A DNA stretch of 64,000 bases, taken from NCBI GenBank assembly GCA_013214025.1, contig JABSRN010000068.1, positions 59,432 through 123,431 of the forward strand. The letters are read 5' to 3'. The DNA comes from Polyangiaceae bacterium. GTDB taxonomy: Bacteria; Myxococcota_A; Polyangia; Polyangiales; Polyangiaceae. A program made the position numbers and the translations under genes. The notes under the pieces were generated by a model. It was not told the origin of the DNA. It did not search any database and worked only from the letters and a program-made list of their open reading frames with translations. Within the stretch, counting starts at the first letter, position 1. The number at the start of each line of letters is the position of its first letter. This document shows, one piece after another, positions 9,233-17,205 of this stretch.

Positions 9233-10598
9233 GGTTATCCTCCGCCGTCGACACTTCGCCATCTGGCGAGTCAGGTCGTACGATCACTATGCTACGATTC
9301 TCCGGATTCAGGTAGCGACGGGCGACCCGCAGGACGTCACTGGCAGTGACCCGTTGGAGGGACTGTTGTCGCTGAAAGGCCGCCGCAGGCTCCTGTAGTA
9401 CGGCCTCGTAAAAGCCAATGCTGTTGGCCTTGCCGTCCACGGTCTCGAGGCTGCCGTAAAGACCAAGCTCCATTCGCGCCTTGGCGCGAGTCAGCTCGTC
9501 ACAGCTGAGCGGCTCGCTCTGTAAGGCCCGCAGTTCGGTATCGATGATTTCCAGTAGATCTTCTGCAGATTTGCCGGTCCGGGCACTAGCGTAGATTTCA
9601 AGTAGTCCCGGGTCACGGAATGGGCCGAGGAATATTCGGGCGTCACTCGCCGCCTCATGTTCACGGACCAGCTTTTTCTGCAAGCGAGATGCCCGGCCTC
9701 CCAGCAGTGCCTGGCTCAGAACGTTCATGGGCGCGTAGTCGTAGTCGCCGAGAGCGGGGCTGTGGTAGCCGATGCTGATCTTGTCTGTAGCGGTTGCTTT
9801 TCGAATCTCGACTCGGCGTTCGCCATTCTGGGCCGGCTCAGGAATATTGTTTTCGAGGGGGAGTTGTTCTCTGCCGATCTTGCCGTACGCTTGCGAGATC
9901 CGCTCTACGACGTCGGCTACCGTGACATCTCCTACGACAATAACAGTCGCGTTGTTCGGCGCGTAGTAGCTCCGATAGAAGGCGTCGCAGTCTTCGGTGG
10001 TGAAGGCCAAGATGTCTGCCATCCAGCCGATGGTGGGCCAGCGGTAGGCGTGCTTCTCGAAGGCCGTAGCCCACAAGAGCTCGCTCATGGCGCCGTCGAT
10101 GTCATCTTCGACGCGGTAGCGTCGTTCGTTGGCGACCACCTCAATTTCACTCTCGACCTGGGGAGCCTTGAGCACAAGATGAGCCATGCGGTCTGACTCG
10201 AGCTCAATCACCACCGGGAGTTGCCCGCTGGGCACGGCGACATTGTATTGGGTCCAGTCGAGCCACGTGCTGGCGTTGCTGTCCGCCCCAGCGCCTTCCA
10301 AGCGCCTATCAAACTCACCCTTCGCTAGAGACGTCGTCTCATTGAACATCAGGTGTTCGAATAAATGGGCCAGCCCGGTCTTGCCTGGCTGTTCATGGCG
10401 GGAGCCGATCCGAAACCAGGTGTGGAAGGCGAGCACAGGAGCGGAGTGGTCTTCGCAAATGAGAATACGCAGCCCCGAACTGAGTTCGAAGGCCTCGATA
10501 TGAAGAGCGTCCCCGAACGGTAGCGAGCCCTGATAGCTGACGGCGCCGTGTTCGGGAGCTGCGGCATTGATTGCCTCAAGGAAGTCGGGTTGCTTCAT
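9225..10598 (-). CDS. M16 zinc metallopeptidase, catalytic subunit
   Basis: Pitrilysin/insulinase-type protease. The inverted zinc motif is His78-Leu-Phe-Glu81-His82, with the third ligand expected in [12 protein letters not shown] about 75 residues later. It has 457 aa when started at ATG 10598, whose ATG overlaps the lepA stop (ATGA); the frame runs further up into lepA but that part is only lepA in another frame. It is cotranscribed with lepA upstream and the non-catalytic M16 gene downstream, which suggests an obligate pair. No signal peptide is seen. Confidence 0.88.
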   Translation of the reverse strand: MKQPDFLEAINAAAPEHGAVSYQGSLPFGDALHIEAFELSSGLRILICEDHSAPVLAFHTWFRIGSRHEQPGKTGLAHLFEHLMFNETTSLAKGEFDRRLEGAGADSNASTWLDWTQYNVAVPSGQLPVVIELESDRMAHLVLKAPQVESEIEVVANERRYRVEDDIDGAMSELLWATAFEKHAYRWPTIGWMADILAFTTEDCDAFYRSYYAPNNATVIVVGDVTVADVVERISQAYGKIGREQLPLENNIPEPAQNGERRVEIRKATATDKISIGYHSPALGDYDYAPMNVLSQALLGGRASRLQKKLVREHEAASDARIFLGPFRDPGLLEIYASARTGKSAEDLLEIIDTELRALQSEPLSCDELTRAKARMELGLYGSLETVDGKANSIGFYEAVLQEPAAAFQRQQSLQRVTASDVLRVARRYLNPENRSIVIVRPDSPDGEVSTAEDNHE

Positions 10599-12400
10599 TG
10601 GTCCAACTTCAAGATCGCGAGGAAGGCTTCCTGGGGAATTTCGACGCTGCCCACCTGTTTCATCCGTTTCTTTCCCGCTTTCTGCTTCTCCAACAGCTTC
10701 CGCTTTCGGGAGATATCGCCCCCGTAGCACTTCGCCGTTACATCTTTGCGAGCGGCCTTGATGGTAACGCGGCTGATGATCTTGTTTCCCAAGGCGGCTT
10801 GTATGGCCACTTCGTATTGCTGCTTCGGAACCAGCTCCTTCAGCTTGCTGGCGAGCGCTCGTCCTCGCGTGAAGGAAACATTGCGGTGGAGGATGACACT
10901 CAGTGCATCTAGCGCCTCACCGTTCACCAACATGTCGAGTTTTACCAGGTCATCGGGTCGGTAACCGGTCAGCTCGTAGTCCATGCTGGCATAGCCGCGG
11001 GACACGCTCTTCATCTTGTCGTGCAAGTCCAGCAAGACTTCTGCGAGGGGCAGCTCGTAGGTGATGACGACGTGTTGGGGAGTGGCGTAGTGCAGGCCCA
11101 TCTGAACGCCTCGGCGCTCTTCGCAAAGGGCCACGATGGCTCCCACGTATTCAGCGGGAGCGTGCACCGTCACTTTCATGATGGGCTCTTCCACCCGGTC
11201 GAGTACTCCGGGCTCCGGCAGCTTGGCTGGGTTGTCCACCAGCACCTTCTCTCCGAGTTTCGTGTACGCGTGATAGACGACGCTCGGGGCCGTAGTGACC
11301 AGATCGATATGATACTCACGTTCGAGCCGCTCCTGGATGATCTCCATATGCAGTAAGCCCAAAAATCCACAGCGGAAGCCAAAGCCTAGGGCTTCGGAGG
11401 TATCCGGTTCATACTGAAACGAAGAATCGTTCAGTTGAAGCTTGGAGAGGGAGTCTCGAAGCTCCTCGTACTCGGCCGGGTCACTGGGGAAGAGCCCCGC
11501 GTACACCATCGGTTTTACGTCAGCAAAGCCCGCTAGAGCTTCGGTTGCCGGATTGCGAAGTGTCGTCACGGTATCGCCGATCTTCGTGTCGCTCACCGTC
11601 TTGATGTTTCCAGAGAAGTATCCCACTTCGCCGGGGCCGAGCTCATCCAGCTTGGTCGGTTGAGGGGTGAAACATCCAAGATCTGTGACCTCAAAGCTGC
11701 GATCGGTGGCGAGCAATTTGATCTTATCGCCGCGACGCATGACGCCATCCATGACGCGAACCATGACGACGGCGCCCCGATAGCTGTCGTACCAGCAGTC
11801 GAAGATGAGGGCGCGTAGGGGCACGTCGCGTTCGCCCTGGGGCGGGGGTAGGCGGGTGACCAGAGTCTCCAGGAGTTCCAGCACGCCGACGCCGGTTTTC
11901 CCGCTGGTCAGCACGGCACCGCTGCAGTCTAGGCCAATCACCTCTTCTACCATTTCCGCCGCCCGGTCGACGTCCGCGGAGGGCAGATCGATCTTATTGA
12001 TGACAGGAATGATTTCGAGGTCGTTCTCTAGGGCCAGATAAACATTGGCGACTGTTTGTGCTTGCACACCCTGGGTTGCATCAACCACCAGCAGGGCGCC
12101 TTCACAGGCGTTCAAGCTTCGGCTCACCTCGTAGGAAAAATCGACATGACCTGGGGTGTCGATGAGCTGGAGTTGATAGGTCTTGCGATCCTCGGCCGTG
12201 TAGTTGAGACGGACGCTCTGAGCCTTGATTGTGATGCCGCGTTCCTGTTCGAGTTCCATCTTGTCGAGGAACTGCGCCTTTTTTTCGCGGTTTGTGACGG
12301 CGCCGGTTACGTCCAGGATACGGTCGGCAAGGGTGCTCTTGCCATGATCAACGTGGGCGATGATTGAAAAATTTCGAATTAGGGACGGGTCAGTAGCCAT
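10595..12400 (-). CDS. lepA: elongation factor 4 (LepA)
   Basis: Translational GTPase that acts on stalled or mis-translocated ribosomes. The G1 motif [10 protein letters not shown] lies close to the N-terminus, DTPGHVDF is G3, NKIDLP is G4, and the LepA-specific C-terminal domain ends with KAGKKRMKQ and QEAFLAIL. 601 aa, as expected. An alternative ATG at 12421 would add seven residues; 12400 is chosen because family members have only a few residues before IRNFSIIAH. Neither start has a clear ribosome-binding site. First gene of a lepA-M16-M16 operon. Confidence 0.95.
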   Translation of the reverse strand: MATDPSLIRNFSIIAHVDHGKSTLADRILDVTGAVTNREKKAQFLDKMELEQERGITIKAQSVRLNYTAEDRKTYQLQLIDTPGHVDFSYEVSRSLNACEGALLVVDATQGVQAQTVANVYLALENDLEIIPVINKIDLPSADVDRAAEMVEEVIGLDCSGAVLTSGKTGVGVLELLETLVTRLPPPQGERDVPLRALIFDCWYDSYRGAVVMVRVMDGVMRRGDKIKLLATDRSFEVTDLGCFTPQPTKLDELGPGEVGYFSGNIKTVSDTKIGDTVTTLRNPATEALAGFADVKPMVYAGLFPSDPAEYEELRDSLSKLQLNDSSFQYEPDTSEALGFGFRCGFLGLLHMEIIQERLEREYHIDLVTTAPSVVYHAYTKLGEKVLVDNPAKLPEPGVLDRVEEPIMKVTVHAPAEYVGAIVALCEERRGVQMGLHYATPQHVVITYELPLAEVLLDLHDKMKSVSRGYASMDYELTGYRPDDLVKLDMLVNGEALDALSVILHRNVSFTRGRALASKLKELVPKQQYEVAIQAALGNKIISRVTIKAARKDVTAKCYGGDISRKRKLLEKQKAGKKRMKQVGSVEIPQEAFLAILKLDQ

Positions 12401-12564
12401 GCTCGGTATCGGCGAAGCCATACCAGGGCCGCCCGCTCAGTGAGACAACTTTCGAGGGATATGCCAGCTGTTGTGTTGGCCAGCCGAAGCTCAATCGATT
12501 CGGCGGCCGACACTGCACCCGGTCATTGAGCACCTCGAGTCGCCGGAGTCGCGCGGCGTATCAA

Positions 12565-12774
12565 CTAGGAATTTTTTGTGCGCGGCGAACTCGATGTGCC
12601 TTCGCCGAGATTCATTTGGCCGGGCAGTGCGTGTTCGTAGCGCTTCAGCACGAGATCGATGCCTTCACGAATGTAAACAGCTACCGGAACCTTCGTCCGA
12701 TCGTGCAACAAATGCAGTCGTTCGTTTTGTTCTGGCGTGATGTAAACGGTGGTGGAGATCTTCTTGCGGGACAT
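12565..12774 (-). CDS. ribbon-helix-helix (CopG/MetJ-like) DNA-binding protein
   Basis: 69-aa protein. The N-terminal strand KKISTTVYITPEQ followed by two helices (ERLHLLHDRT and AVYIREGIDLVLKRY) is a typical ribbon-helix-helix dimer domain. The last 20 residues are a Ser/Thr-rich tail. An AGAGGG ribosome-binding site precedes the ATG. A good promoter with a palindrome inside its spacer lies about 30-60 bp upstream, which suggests autoregulation. No toxin-like ORF is adjacent, so it is probably a stand-alone regulator and not an antitoxin. Its targets are unknown; lepA follows on the same strand. Confidence 0.82.
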   Translation of the reverse strand: MSRKKISTTVYITPEQNERLHLLHDRTKVPVAVYIREGIDLVLKRYEHALPGQMNLGEGTSSSPRTKNS

Positions 12775-12803
12775 CGGTTTGGGCCCTCTTGGTGCCAGTC
12801 GTT

Positions 12804-12832
12804 ACAATAGATTCCCATACGTATGGTGTCAA
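12804..12832 (-). promoter_or_regulatory. sigma-70-type promoter of the RHH gene
   Basis: On the minus strand, TTGACA (12832-12827) and TATTGT (12809-12804) are separated by exactly 17 bp. The expected start of transcription is near 12797, giving a leader of roughly 23 nt. A perfect -35 and ideal spacing make this one of the best promoter matches in the window. Confidence 0.7.
12815..12826. promoter_or_regulatory. operator-like palindrome in the RHH promoter spacer
   Basis: CCATACGTATGG is a perfect 12-bp palindrome lying entirely between the -35 and -10 of the RHH gene promoter and touching the -35. CopG-type repressors bind such short symmetric sites between the promoter elements (family knowledge). 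Binding by the RHH protein is inferred. Confidence 0.55.
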
Positions 12833-12870
12833 ACGTCAGCATACCCCATAAACCGAACTAAAGTGTTTAA

Positions 12871-12906
12871 TAACAAGTTGTTACGATTGTGTTGACGAGC
12901 GATAAT
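12871..12906 (+). promoter_or_regulatory. candidate promoter with palindrome for the lipoprotein pair
   Basis: TTGTTA (12878-12883) and GATAAT (12901-12906) with a 17-bp spacer point towards the lipoprotein genes starting at 13115. The -35 forms the right half of the palindrome TAACAA-G-TTGTTA (12871-12883), so a regulator could cover it. The implied leader is about 200 nt. The -35 match is only moderate. Confidence 0.4.
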
Positions 12907-13114
12907 CGCACCAAATCGATGTGGTTAGAGAAGCGAATGCCGGTCGCGCGTTCGGCCGGCCCTCGGGGCGAATCGTTCAAATGACCGGAGATCCTCGCCT
13001 TGTCAGTCTTAAGCCCCGGGCCTACGATGACGCTGAAGTAGTTAGGGATATTGGCGGACGGGGGAGTGCCAACTCGGTATCGCTTCGCCGCCCGCCGCGC
13101 TCCGGCGCCGCCCG

Positions 13115-13882
13115 ATGAAGGAAGAAGTGTTTAGAATTACTAGGGAATCGTCGCGCATATTCTGCTGTTGGAGCCTTCTTGCGGCTCTTACGGCTTGCGG
13201 GGGAAATGGTGATGGTCGTGAGAAGGTCGCGGGTACCAATTTGGTGCGTGCCGACACGCGCATCATTCACGAGGAATGCGACGTCAGCGCGTCAGGGACG
13301 CAGCAAGTGGACGTCAACGGCGACGGCCGGGCGGACGTCAGCATCGTGAGCGCCGGCCGTGTCGAGAAGTGTCGCGCGGTTGACTTGAATTTTGACGGAG
13401 TTGTCGACAGCTGGGTGTACCGCGACGCTGCCGGAAAAGTAAGACGTCGCGAGAGCGACTACGACCGCGACGGGCGAGTCGATGAAATCACTGTGTACCG
13501 CGGCGGACTGCTGATTGAAAAACATCGCGCCACCACGTTGATGGGGAAGCTCGATACCTGGCACTACTACAAGGCGGACCGCCTGATTCGCACGGAGCGA
13601 GATTCGGACGGAGACGACATCATCGACCAGTGGTGGGAGTACCCCAAAGGTGCCAAGGCGAAGTGCCCCGTGATCCATTCAGATGTGGATGGCGACGGCC
13701 GACCGGATCCGGGAGTGACCGTCGACGTCTGCGGTGAAGACTCGGGCTACGTGCCTCCGGATCGAGATAAAGATCCTGGCAAATCGGGGCCGAGTTTCCA
13801 GTCGAGCATGCCTGACGATATCCCCACGGAATCAACTAGCGATGAGGCCGCGCCCCCCGCATCTGAGGAAGGCGACGAATGA
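13115..13882 (+). CDS. lipoprotein with DxDxDG calcium-loop-like repeats
   Basis: Exported lipoprotein: a hydrophobic stretch WSLLAALTAC ends in a lipobox with Cys28. The mature part carries at least four loops of the EF-hand/dockerin/thrombospondin-3 kind: DVNGDGRAD, DLNFDGVVD, DYDRDGRVD and DVDGDGRPD, plus a degenerate DSDGDDIID. Between them lie WxY strands such as SWVYRD and TWHYYK. Such loops often bind calcium (family knowledge); binding here is inferred. The C-terminus is acidic and Pro/Ser-rich. It overlaps the next lipoprotein by 4 bp (ATGA), and the two look like diverged duplicates. Confidence 0.78.
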   Translation: MKEEVFRITRESSRIFCCWSLLAALTACGGNGDGREKVAGTNLVRADTRIIHEECDVSASGTQQVDVNGDGRADVSIVSAGRVEKCRAVDLNFDGVVDSWVYRDAAGKVRRRESDYDRDGRVDEITVYRGGLLIEKHRATTLMGKLDTWHYYKADRLIRTERDSDGDDIIDQWWEYPKGAKAKCPVIHSDVDGDGRPDPGVTVDVCGEDSGYVPPDRDKDPGKSGPSFQSSMPDDIPTESTSDEAAPPASEEGDE

Positions 13883-14685
13883 GTGCCCCTGTGAGTGCCC
13901 GGATGTATCGCCGCGTCGGCGTTTCGGTTAGGCAATTCAGACTGCCCTTCATTGGCGCCTGTCTGGGCGCGCTTGCGCTGGGCGGGTGTAGCTCTCAAAA
14001 GTCCGTGGCCAGTGCGGAAGGAGCCGCTGATATCGGAAAATCTCTGCCCACGGACGACAAAAGTCGGTGCGAATATCGCGGGCGAAGCGATCGCGAGGTC
14101 GTCGAATCCCGAGGTCCAGGTGCGCTGCATCCGAATGTTCGCCGAGTGTTCGCCACGAAGCAGGTGGGGGGCGAACAGCGTAGGATATTGCTGTGCCGTG
14201 AGGTGGACACGAACCTCGATGGCATCAAGGACTTGGTCCGCACTTATGACGAGCGAGGCGAGGTCGCTACCGAACAAGCCGATTCAGATTACGACGGCAA
14301 GGTCGACACATGGATCCGCTTCGCCGAGGGCCGGATATCCAAGGTGGAAGTCGCTCGGCGCGGCTCCGGTGCCGCGGATGAATTTCGCTACTACTCCAAG
14401 GGCCAACTCAGCCGCCTTCAACGAGATGAGAACCACGACGGTAAACCTGACGTCTGGGAGATCTACGCCCATGGCCGGCTTGAGCGCATGGGTGTGGACC
14501 TCGATTTCGACGGCAAAGTGGACCGCTGGTACCGGGATGAAGTCGCCCGACGTCTCGAGGAGATGAGGGAAAGAGAAGAAGAGGAAAAGGCGGCTCGGGC
14601 GGAAGAAGAGGCCAAGAAAAAGGCCGAATCTGACAAGGCGGAGGGCAAGCCGGTTGAGGGCTACGTTAGCCCCCGGAACCGCTAG
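13879..14685 (+). CDS. second DxDxDG-repeat lipoprotein
   Basis: The signal peptide ends in LGGC with lipid-acceptor Cys37. Repeats DTNLDGIKD, DSDYDGKVD, DENHDGKPD and DLDFDGKVD alternate with strand elements TWIRFAEGR, VWEIYAHGR and RWYRDE, a pattern shared with the preceding gene. The last 50 residues are a charged Glu/Lys/Ala helix, probably coiled coil. The start is ATG 13879, overlapping the upstream stop. Function unknown; an outer-membrane or periplasmic structural or calcium-binding role is possible. Confidence 0.76.
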   Translation: MSAPVSARMYRRVGVSVRQFRLPFIGACLGALALGGCSSQKSVASAEGAADIGKSLPTDDKSRCEYRGRSDREVVESRGPGALHPNVRRVFATKQVGGEQRRILLCREVDTNLDGIKDLVRTYDERGEVATEQADSDYDGKVDTWIRFAEGRISKVEVARRGSGAADEFRYYSKGQLSRLQRDENHDGKPDVWEIYAHGRLERMGVDLDFDGKVDRWYRDEVARRLEEMREREEEEKAARAEEEAKKKAESDKAEGKPVEGYVSPRNR

Positions 14686-14706
14686 TTCGTTCCCGGAACC
14701 GCTAGT
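14672..14706 (+). repeat. 15-bp direct repeat spanning the stop of the lipoprotein gene
   Basis: CCCGGAACCGCTAGT occurs at 14672-14686 and again at 14692-14706 (period 20). The first copy encodes the last residues and the stop codon, so the second duplicates the end of the gene. It looks like a small replication-slippage duplication. Confidence 0.6.
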
Positions 14707-14716
14707 GGGTGGCAGA

Positions 14717-15067
14717 CTAAGGCGTGTCTGTGCCTTTCCGACCATAGGCATCTTCGAGGCGAACGACGTCGTCTAGTTCCGGTGTGGATGCCTCAAACAC
14801 ACGAACGTCGGTCAGCGCCACCATTCGGTGGATTGTGCCGGGCAGGACGTGGTAGGTGTCCCCGGATTTCATGATCCTCGATTCCGCTCCGCCTTCGCCG
14901 ATTTCCAGCCGCATTTCCCCGGATTCGACGAAAAGCGTTTCGTCTTTCACCCGGTGGTATTGAAGACTCAACTTGTGCCCCTGCTTGATAAAGAGCACTT
15001 TTGCGACGTAGCGTTCAGTTTCGGCCCAAATCAGTTCATGCCCCCAGGGCTTTTCAACCTTACGCAT
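14717..15067 (-). CDS. cupin, mannose-6-phosphate isomerase type
   Basis: Small single-domain cupin of 116 aa. It resembles the C-terminal isomerase half of type II phosphomannose isomerase: KPWGHELIW at the start, then metal-ligand strands LSLQYHRVKDET and GTIHRM. Probably a sugar-phosphate isomerase or a sugar-nucleotide accessory; substrate unknown. The frame opens at a GTG at 15085, but ATG 15067 puts the start right before the family's usual KVEKPWG. Divergent from rluB with 53 bp between. Confidence 0.75.
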   Translation of the reverse strand: MRKVEKPWGHELIWAETERYVAKVLFIKQGHKLSLQYHRVKDETLFVESGEMRLEIGEGGAESRIMKSGDTYHVLPGTIHRMVALTDVRVFEASTPELDDVVRLEDAYGRKGTDTP

Positions 15068-15120
15068 AGTCCAGGGATCTAGCACAAAGCGCTCTGCTGC
15101 CGAAACTCCAAGGTCATTCG

Positions 15121-16119
15121 ATGCCTGAAGAACGATTGCAAAAAATCCTCGCCCAAGCCGGGCTCGCGTCCCGCCGTGGGGCAGAAGAGCTCATTGTTGC
15201 TGGTCGCGTAAGAGTGGGGGGACGGGTAGTAACCGAGTTGGGAACGAAAGCTGACGCATCGTCCGACCGCATCGAAGTGGACGGACGACGGATCCAGCTG
15301 GAGAAACGGCTGTATGTCGTTTTGCACAAGCCACGCGCCGTGGTCTGCACGATGGAAGACCCCGAGGGTCGCCCAACGGTGGCCGAGTACGTCAAATCGT
15401 TCCGCAAACGCATCGTTCCGGTCGGCCGCCTCGATTATCACACCAGCGGAGTGCTCCTGCTGACGAATGACGGCGATTTCGCCGCGAGGATGACCCACCC
15501 CCGGCGGAAGGTACCGAAGACCTACGTCGCGAAAGTACGCGGGGCTGTTTTGGACGAGCGCCTAGAGAAGTGGCGCGAAAGCATTCTGATCGAGGGACGT
15601 GCGACTCGTCCCGCGGACGTCGAGCGTTTACGTTTTGACGGGGACAAAACCTGGCTGCAGATCACCCTGCACGAGGGAAAAAACCGGCAGATCCACAGGC
15701 TGGGAGAGCACACGGGCCACGAAGTACTTCGCTTGGCACGCCTCGACTTCGCAGGCATCAACGCGGAAAATCTTCGACCCGGCGAAGCTCGCCATCTCAC
15801 CGTGGACGAGCTCGGGGCCTTGCGGAAAGAGTACGGAGTGCCGGAAGAGATCCGTGCCCCCAAGAGAACGGACGCCAAGGCTGCGCGTCGAGCTCAGAAC
15901 GCCGCCGAAAAACGCGTGCGCTCGGACCAACGCACGAGCACGAGCACGAAAAAGAAGAAGACCGGTGGCAAGAAGACGAGGGCGTCCGGTGGCAGGGCAG
16001 GAGCGTCTAGCGCGAAAGCGACGACGGCTGAGACGCGTTCGCCGAAACGGAAAGGGGCCGCCGCCAAGGAGCGCCCTCAGAAGCGCGCGGTCAAGAAGAC
16101 CACCCGACGGCGCGCCTAG
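15121..16119 (+). CDS. rluB: 23S rRNA pseudouridine synthase (RluB/RsuA family) with basic tail
   Basis: An N-terminal S4 RNA-binding domain (about 1-60; LQKILAQAGLASRRGAEELI) is followed by the pseudouridine-synthase domain with catalytic Asp105 in GRLDYHTSG. The family motif GKNRQIHRLGEHTGHEVLRL follows. After about residue 250 comes an 80-residue low-complexity tail of Lys, Arg, Ala and Thr, probably an extra RNA- or ribosome-binding extension. It makes pseudouridine in large-subunit rRNA; the exact site cannot be read from sequence. Confidence 0.9.
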   Translation: MPEERLQKILAQAGLASRRGAEELIVAGRVRVGGRVVTELGTKADASSDRIEVDGRRIQLEKRLYVVLHKPRAVVCTMEDPEGRPTVAEYVKSFRKRIVPVGRLDYHTSGVLLLTNDGDFAARMTHPRRKVPKTYVAKVRGAVLDERLEKWRESILIEGRATRPADVERLRFDGDKTWLQITLHEGKNRQIHRLGEHTGHEVLRLARLDFAGINAENLRPGEARHLTVDELGALRKEYGVPEEIRAPKRTDAKAARRAQNAAEKRVRSDQRTSTSTKKKKTGGKKTRASGGRAGASSAKATTAETRSPKRKGAAAKERPQKRAVKKTTRRRA

Positions 16120-16160
16120 ACTGCGCTCGGCCAGGCTGGAAACCTACGCCGAGCGTTCCA

Positions 16161-16183
16161 GCCGCCAATCATTCAATGGCGGC
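16161..16183. terminator. possible hairpin between convergent genes
   Basis: GCCGCCA and TGGCGGC form a 7-bp stem around a 9-nt loop between the convergent rluB and zinc-ribbon genes. No T-tract follows on either strand, so an intrinsic terminator role is weakly supported. Confidence 0.3.
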
Positions 16184-16241
16184 ACTCAAACAGCGTCGCT
16201 CAAATGCAGTCAACGGGTGTCCGTTGGAATCGGCGACTGTT

Positions 16242-16664
16242 TCAGGTGCCTTGGGCGAGTCGTTTCACGCCCTCTTCGAACAAGACCTGGACCTTGCCTT
16301 CGGCCGTCACCTCTTGCACGTGACCTTTGCCGAACTTCTTGTGCAGGATCAGATCGCCCTCCGAGAAGACCGAGTCCATGGAGTAGCCGGCGAAGGCGTC
16401 GTCCGGGTGCCCCTCAGTTTCCGACGCCCACTCGGCTCGCAGCTTATCTGCAGCAGTTTCGCGGACGGTTTTCTTCTTGGTTTTCTTTTTGGTTGTAGCC
16501 ACAGAGGCTCCCTTGGGCTTGCGAAAATTGTGTTCCGAGTGGCAGGTGAGACAGTTAACGCGTTTGGTTATGTCTCCCACCATCGCGACGACTCGGTGGT
16601 TCAAATCTAGTTTACAGCGGGTGCAGTAGGCGTCGAGTTCTTCGCCCGCTTGGGGGATCTTCAT
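16242..16664 (-). CDS. zinc-ribbon protein with Tudor/CarD-like C-terminus
   Basis: 140 aa. The N-terminal zinc ribbon has Cys14-x2-Cys17 and Cys38-x2-Cys41 (followed by His42). Then comes a Lys-rich linker (about 55-70). The C-terminus, DLILHKKFGKGHVQEV followed by GKVQVLFEEGVKRLAQ, resembles the small Tudor-like domain of PcrA/UvrD and the RNA-polymerase-interacting domain of CarD-like proteins. That suggests a nucleic-acid or RNA-polymerase accessory protein (inference). Its ATG overlaps the stop of the gene upstream. Confidence 0.65.
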   Translation of the reverse strand: MKIPQAGEELDAYCTRCKLDLNHRVVAMVGDITKRVNCLTCHSEHNFRKPKGASVATTKKKTKKKTVRETAADKLRAEWASETEGHPDDAFAGYSMDSVFSEGDLILHKKFGKGHVQEVTAEGKVQVLFEEGVKRLAQGT

Positions 16665-17197
16665 TCTTTGTCCTGGTCGGTTGCGGTCAGCTCCCCCTCG
16701 ACGTCTTCGTACCCTTCTTCTTCGACTGGTGGAACTGCTCGACGTCGTTTCATACGTACCTTAGCTTTTACGTCCGCTTTAGGAGTTTTCCGACCCGACT
16801 TTTGTTCGTTTGGAATAAATCGAACCTCGGTCCGGATCTCGAAGGAAATCGCGGTCAGAACTTTAGTCAGTTCCTCGGCGAGGTTGGCCCCTTCCAAAAA
16901 CTCGCGAATTTCTCTCGCGACGGCCTTCTGGACCGAACCGGTCGTGTCGTCGATTTGGGACAGCAGATAGCTCATCGCGTCCTTCGGAAGCTTCAGGTCC
17001 TGAAGGATTTTCGCAACCTCGGGCCGGCCGGGCAGGTTCTTGTACCCGCTCTCGACGGCCTTCTTGAACAGCTCCGGAAGGATGTGCTCCAGTTTCCGAA
17101 AGCGGTCGCCGTCGATACGCTCTCCTTCGAACTCTTCGTCGCTAATGCGGTCCGAATCTTCGTCGTCCCCCGGAGTCCAATCGCTGCTCACGCCCAA
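16661..17197 (-). CDS. conserved hypothetical acidic-to-basic protein
   Basis: 178 aa. It has an acidic N-terminus (DDEDSDRISDEEFEGE), a helical middle (about 32-120; KLEHILPELFKKAVESG and a later VAREIREFLEGANLAEEL), a Lys/Arg stretch at about 132-153 and an acidic end. The helical part is phasin-like in composition but I do not recognise the family. Stop/start overlap (ATGA) with the zinc-ribbon gene implies they work together. Divergent from pepP with 8 bp between starts. Confidence 0.6.
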   Translation of the reverse strand: MGVSSDWTPGDDEDSDRISDEEFEGERIDGDRFRKLEHILPELFKKAVESGYKNLPGRPEVAKILQDLKLPKDAMSYLLSQIDDTTGSVQKAVAREIREFLEGANLAEELTKVLTAISFEIRTEVRFIPNEQKSGRKTPKADVKAKVRMKRRRAVPPVEEEGYEDVEGELTATDQDKE

Positions 17198-17205
17198 GGA
17201 GTAAC

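Larger units (their letters stand above)
12775..13114. other. divergent control region between RHH gene and lipoprotein genes
   Basis: 340 bp without a supportable gene. The part 12800-12920 is clearly more AT-rich than its surroundings and holds two back-to-back promoter candidates and two palindromes. The remaining 200 bp is GC-rich leader or spacer; short ORFs there lack family features. Confidence 0.6.

Noticed and set aside
12565..12774. RHH gene as antitoxin of a toxin-antitoxin pair
   Set aside because: No RelE/ParE/PIN/MazF-like ORF lies next to it; lepA is the next gene on the strand.
16590..16625. GGTTCAAATCTAG resembling a tRNA T-loop
   Set aside because: It lies inside the zinc-ribbon coding region and no acceptor or anticodon stem can be built around it.
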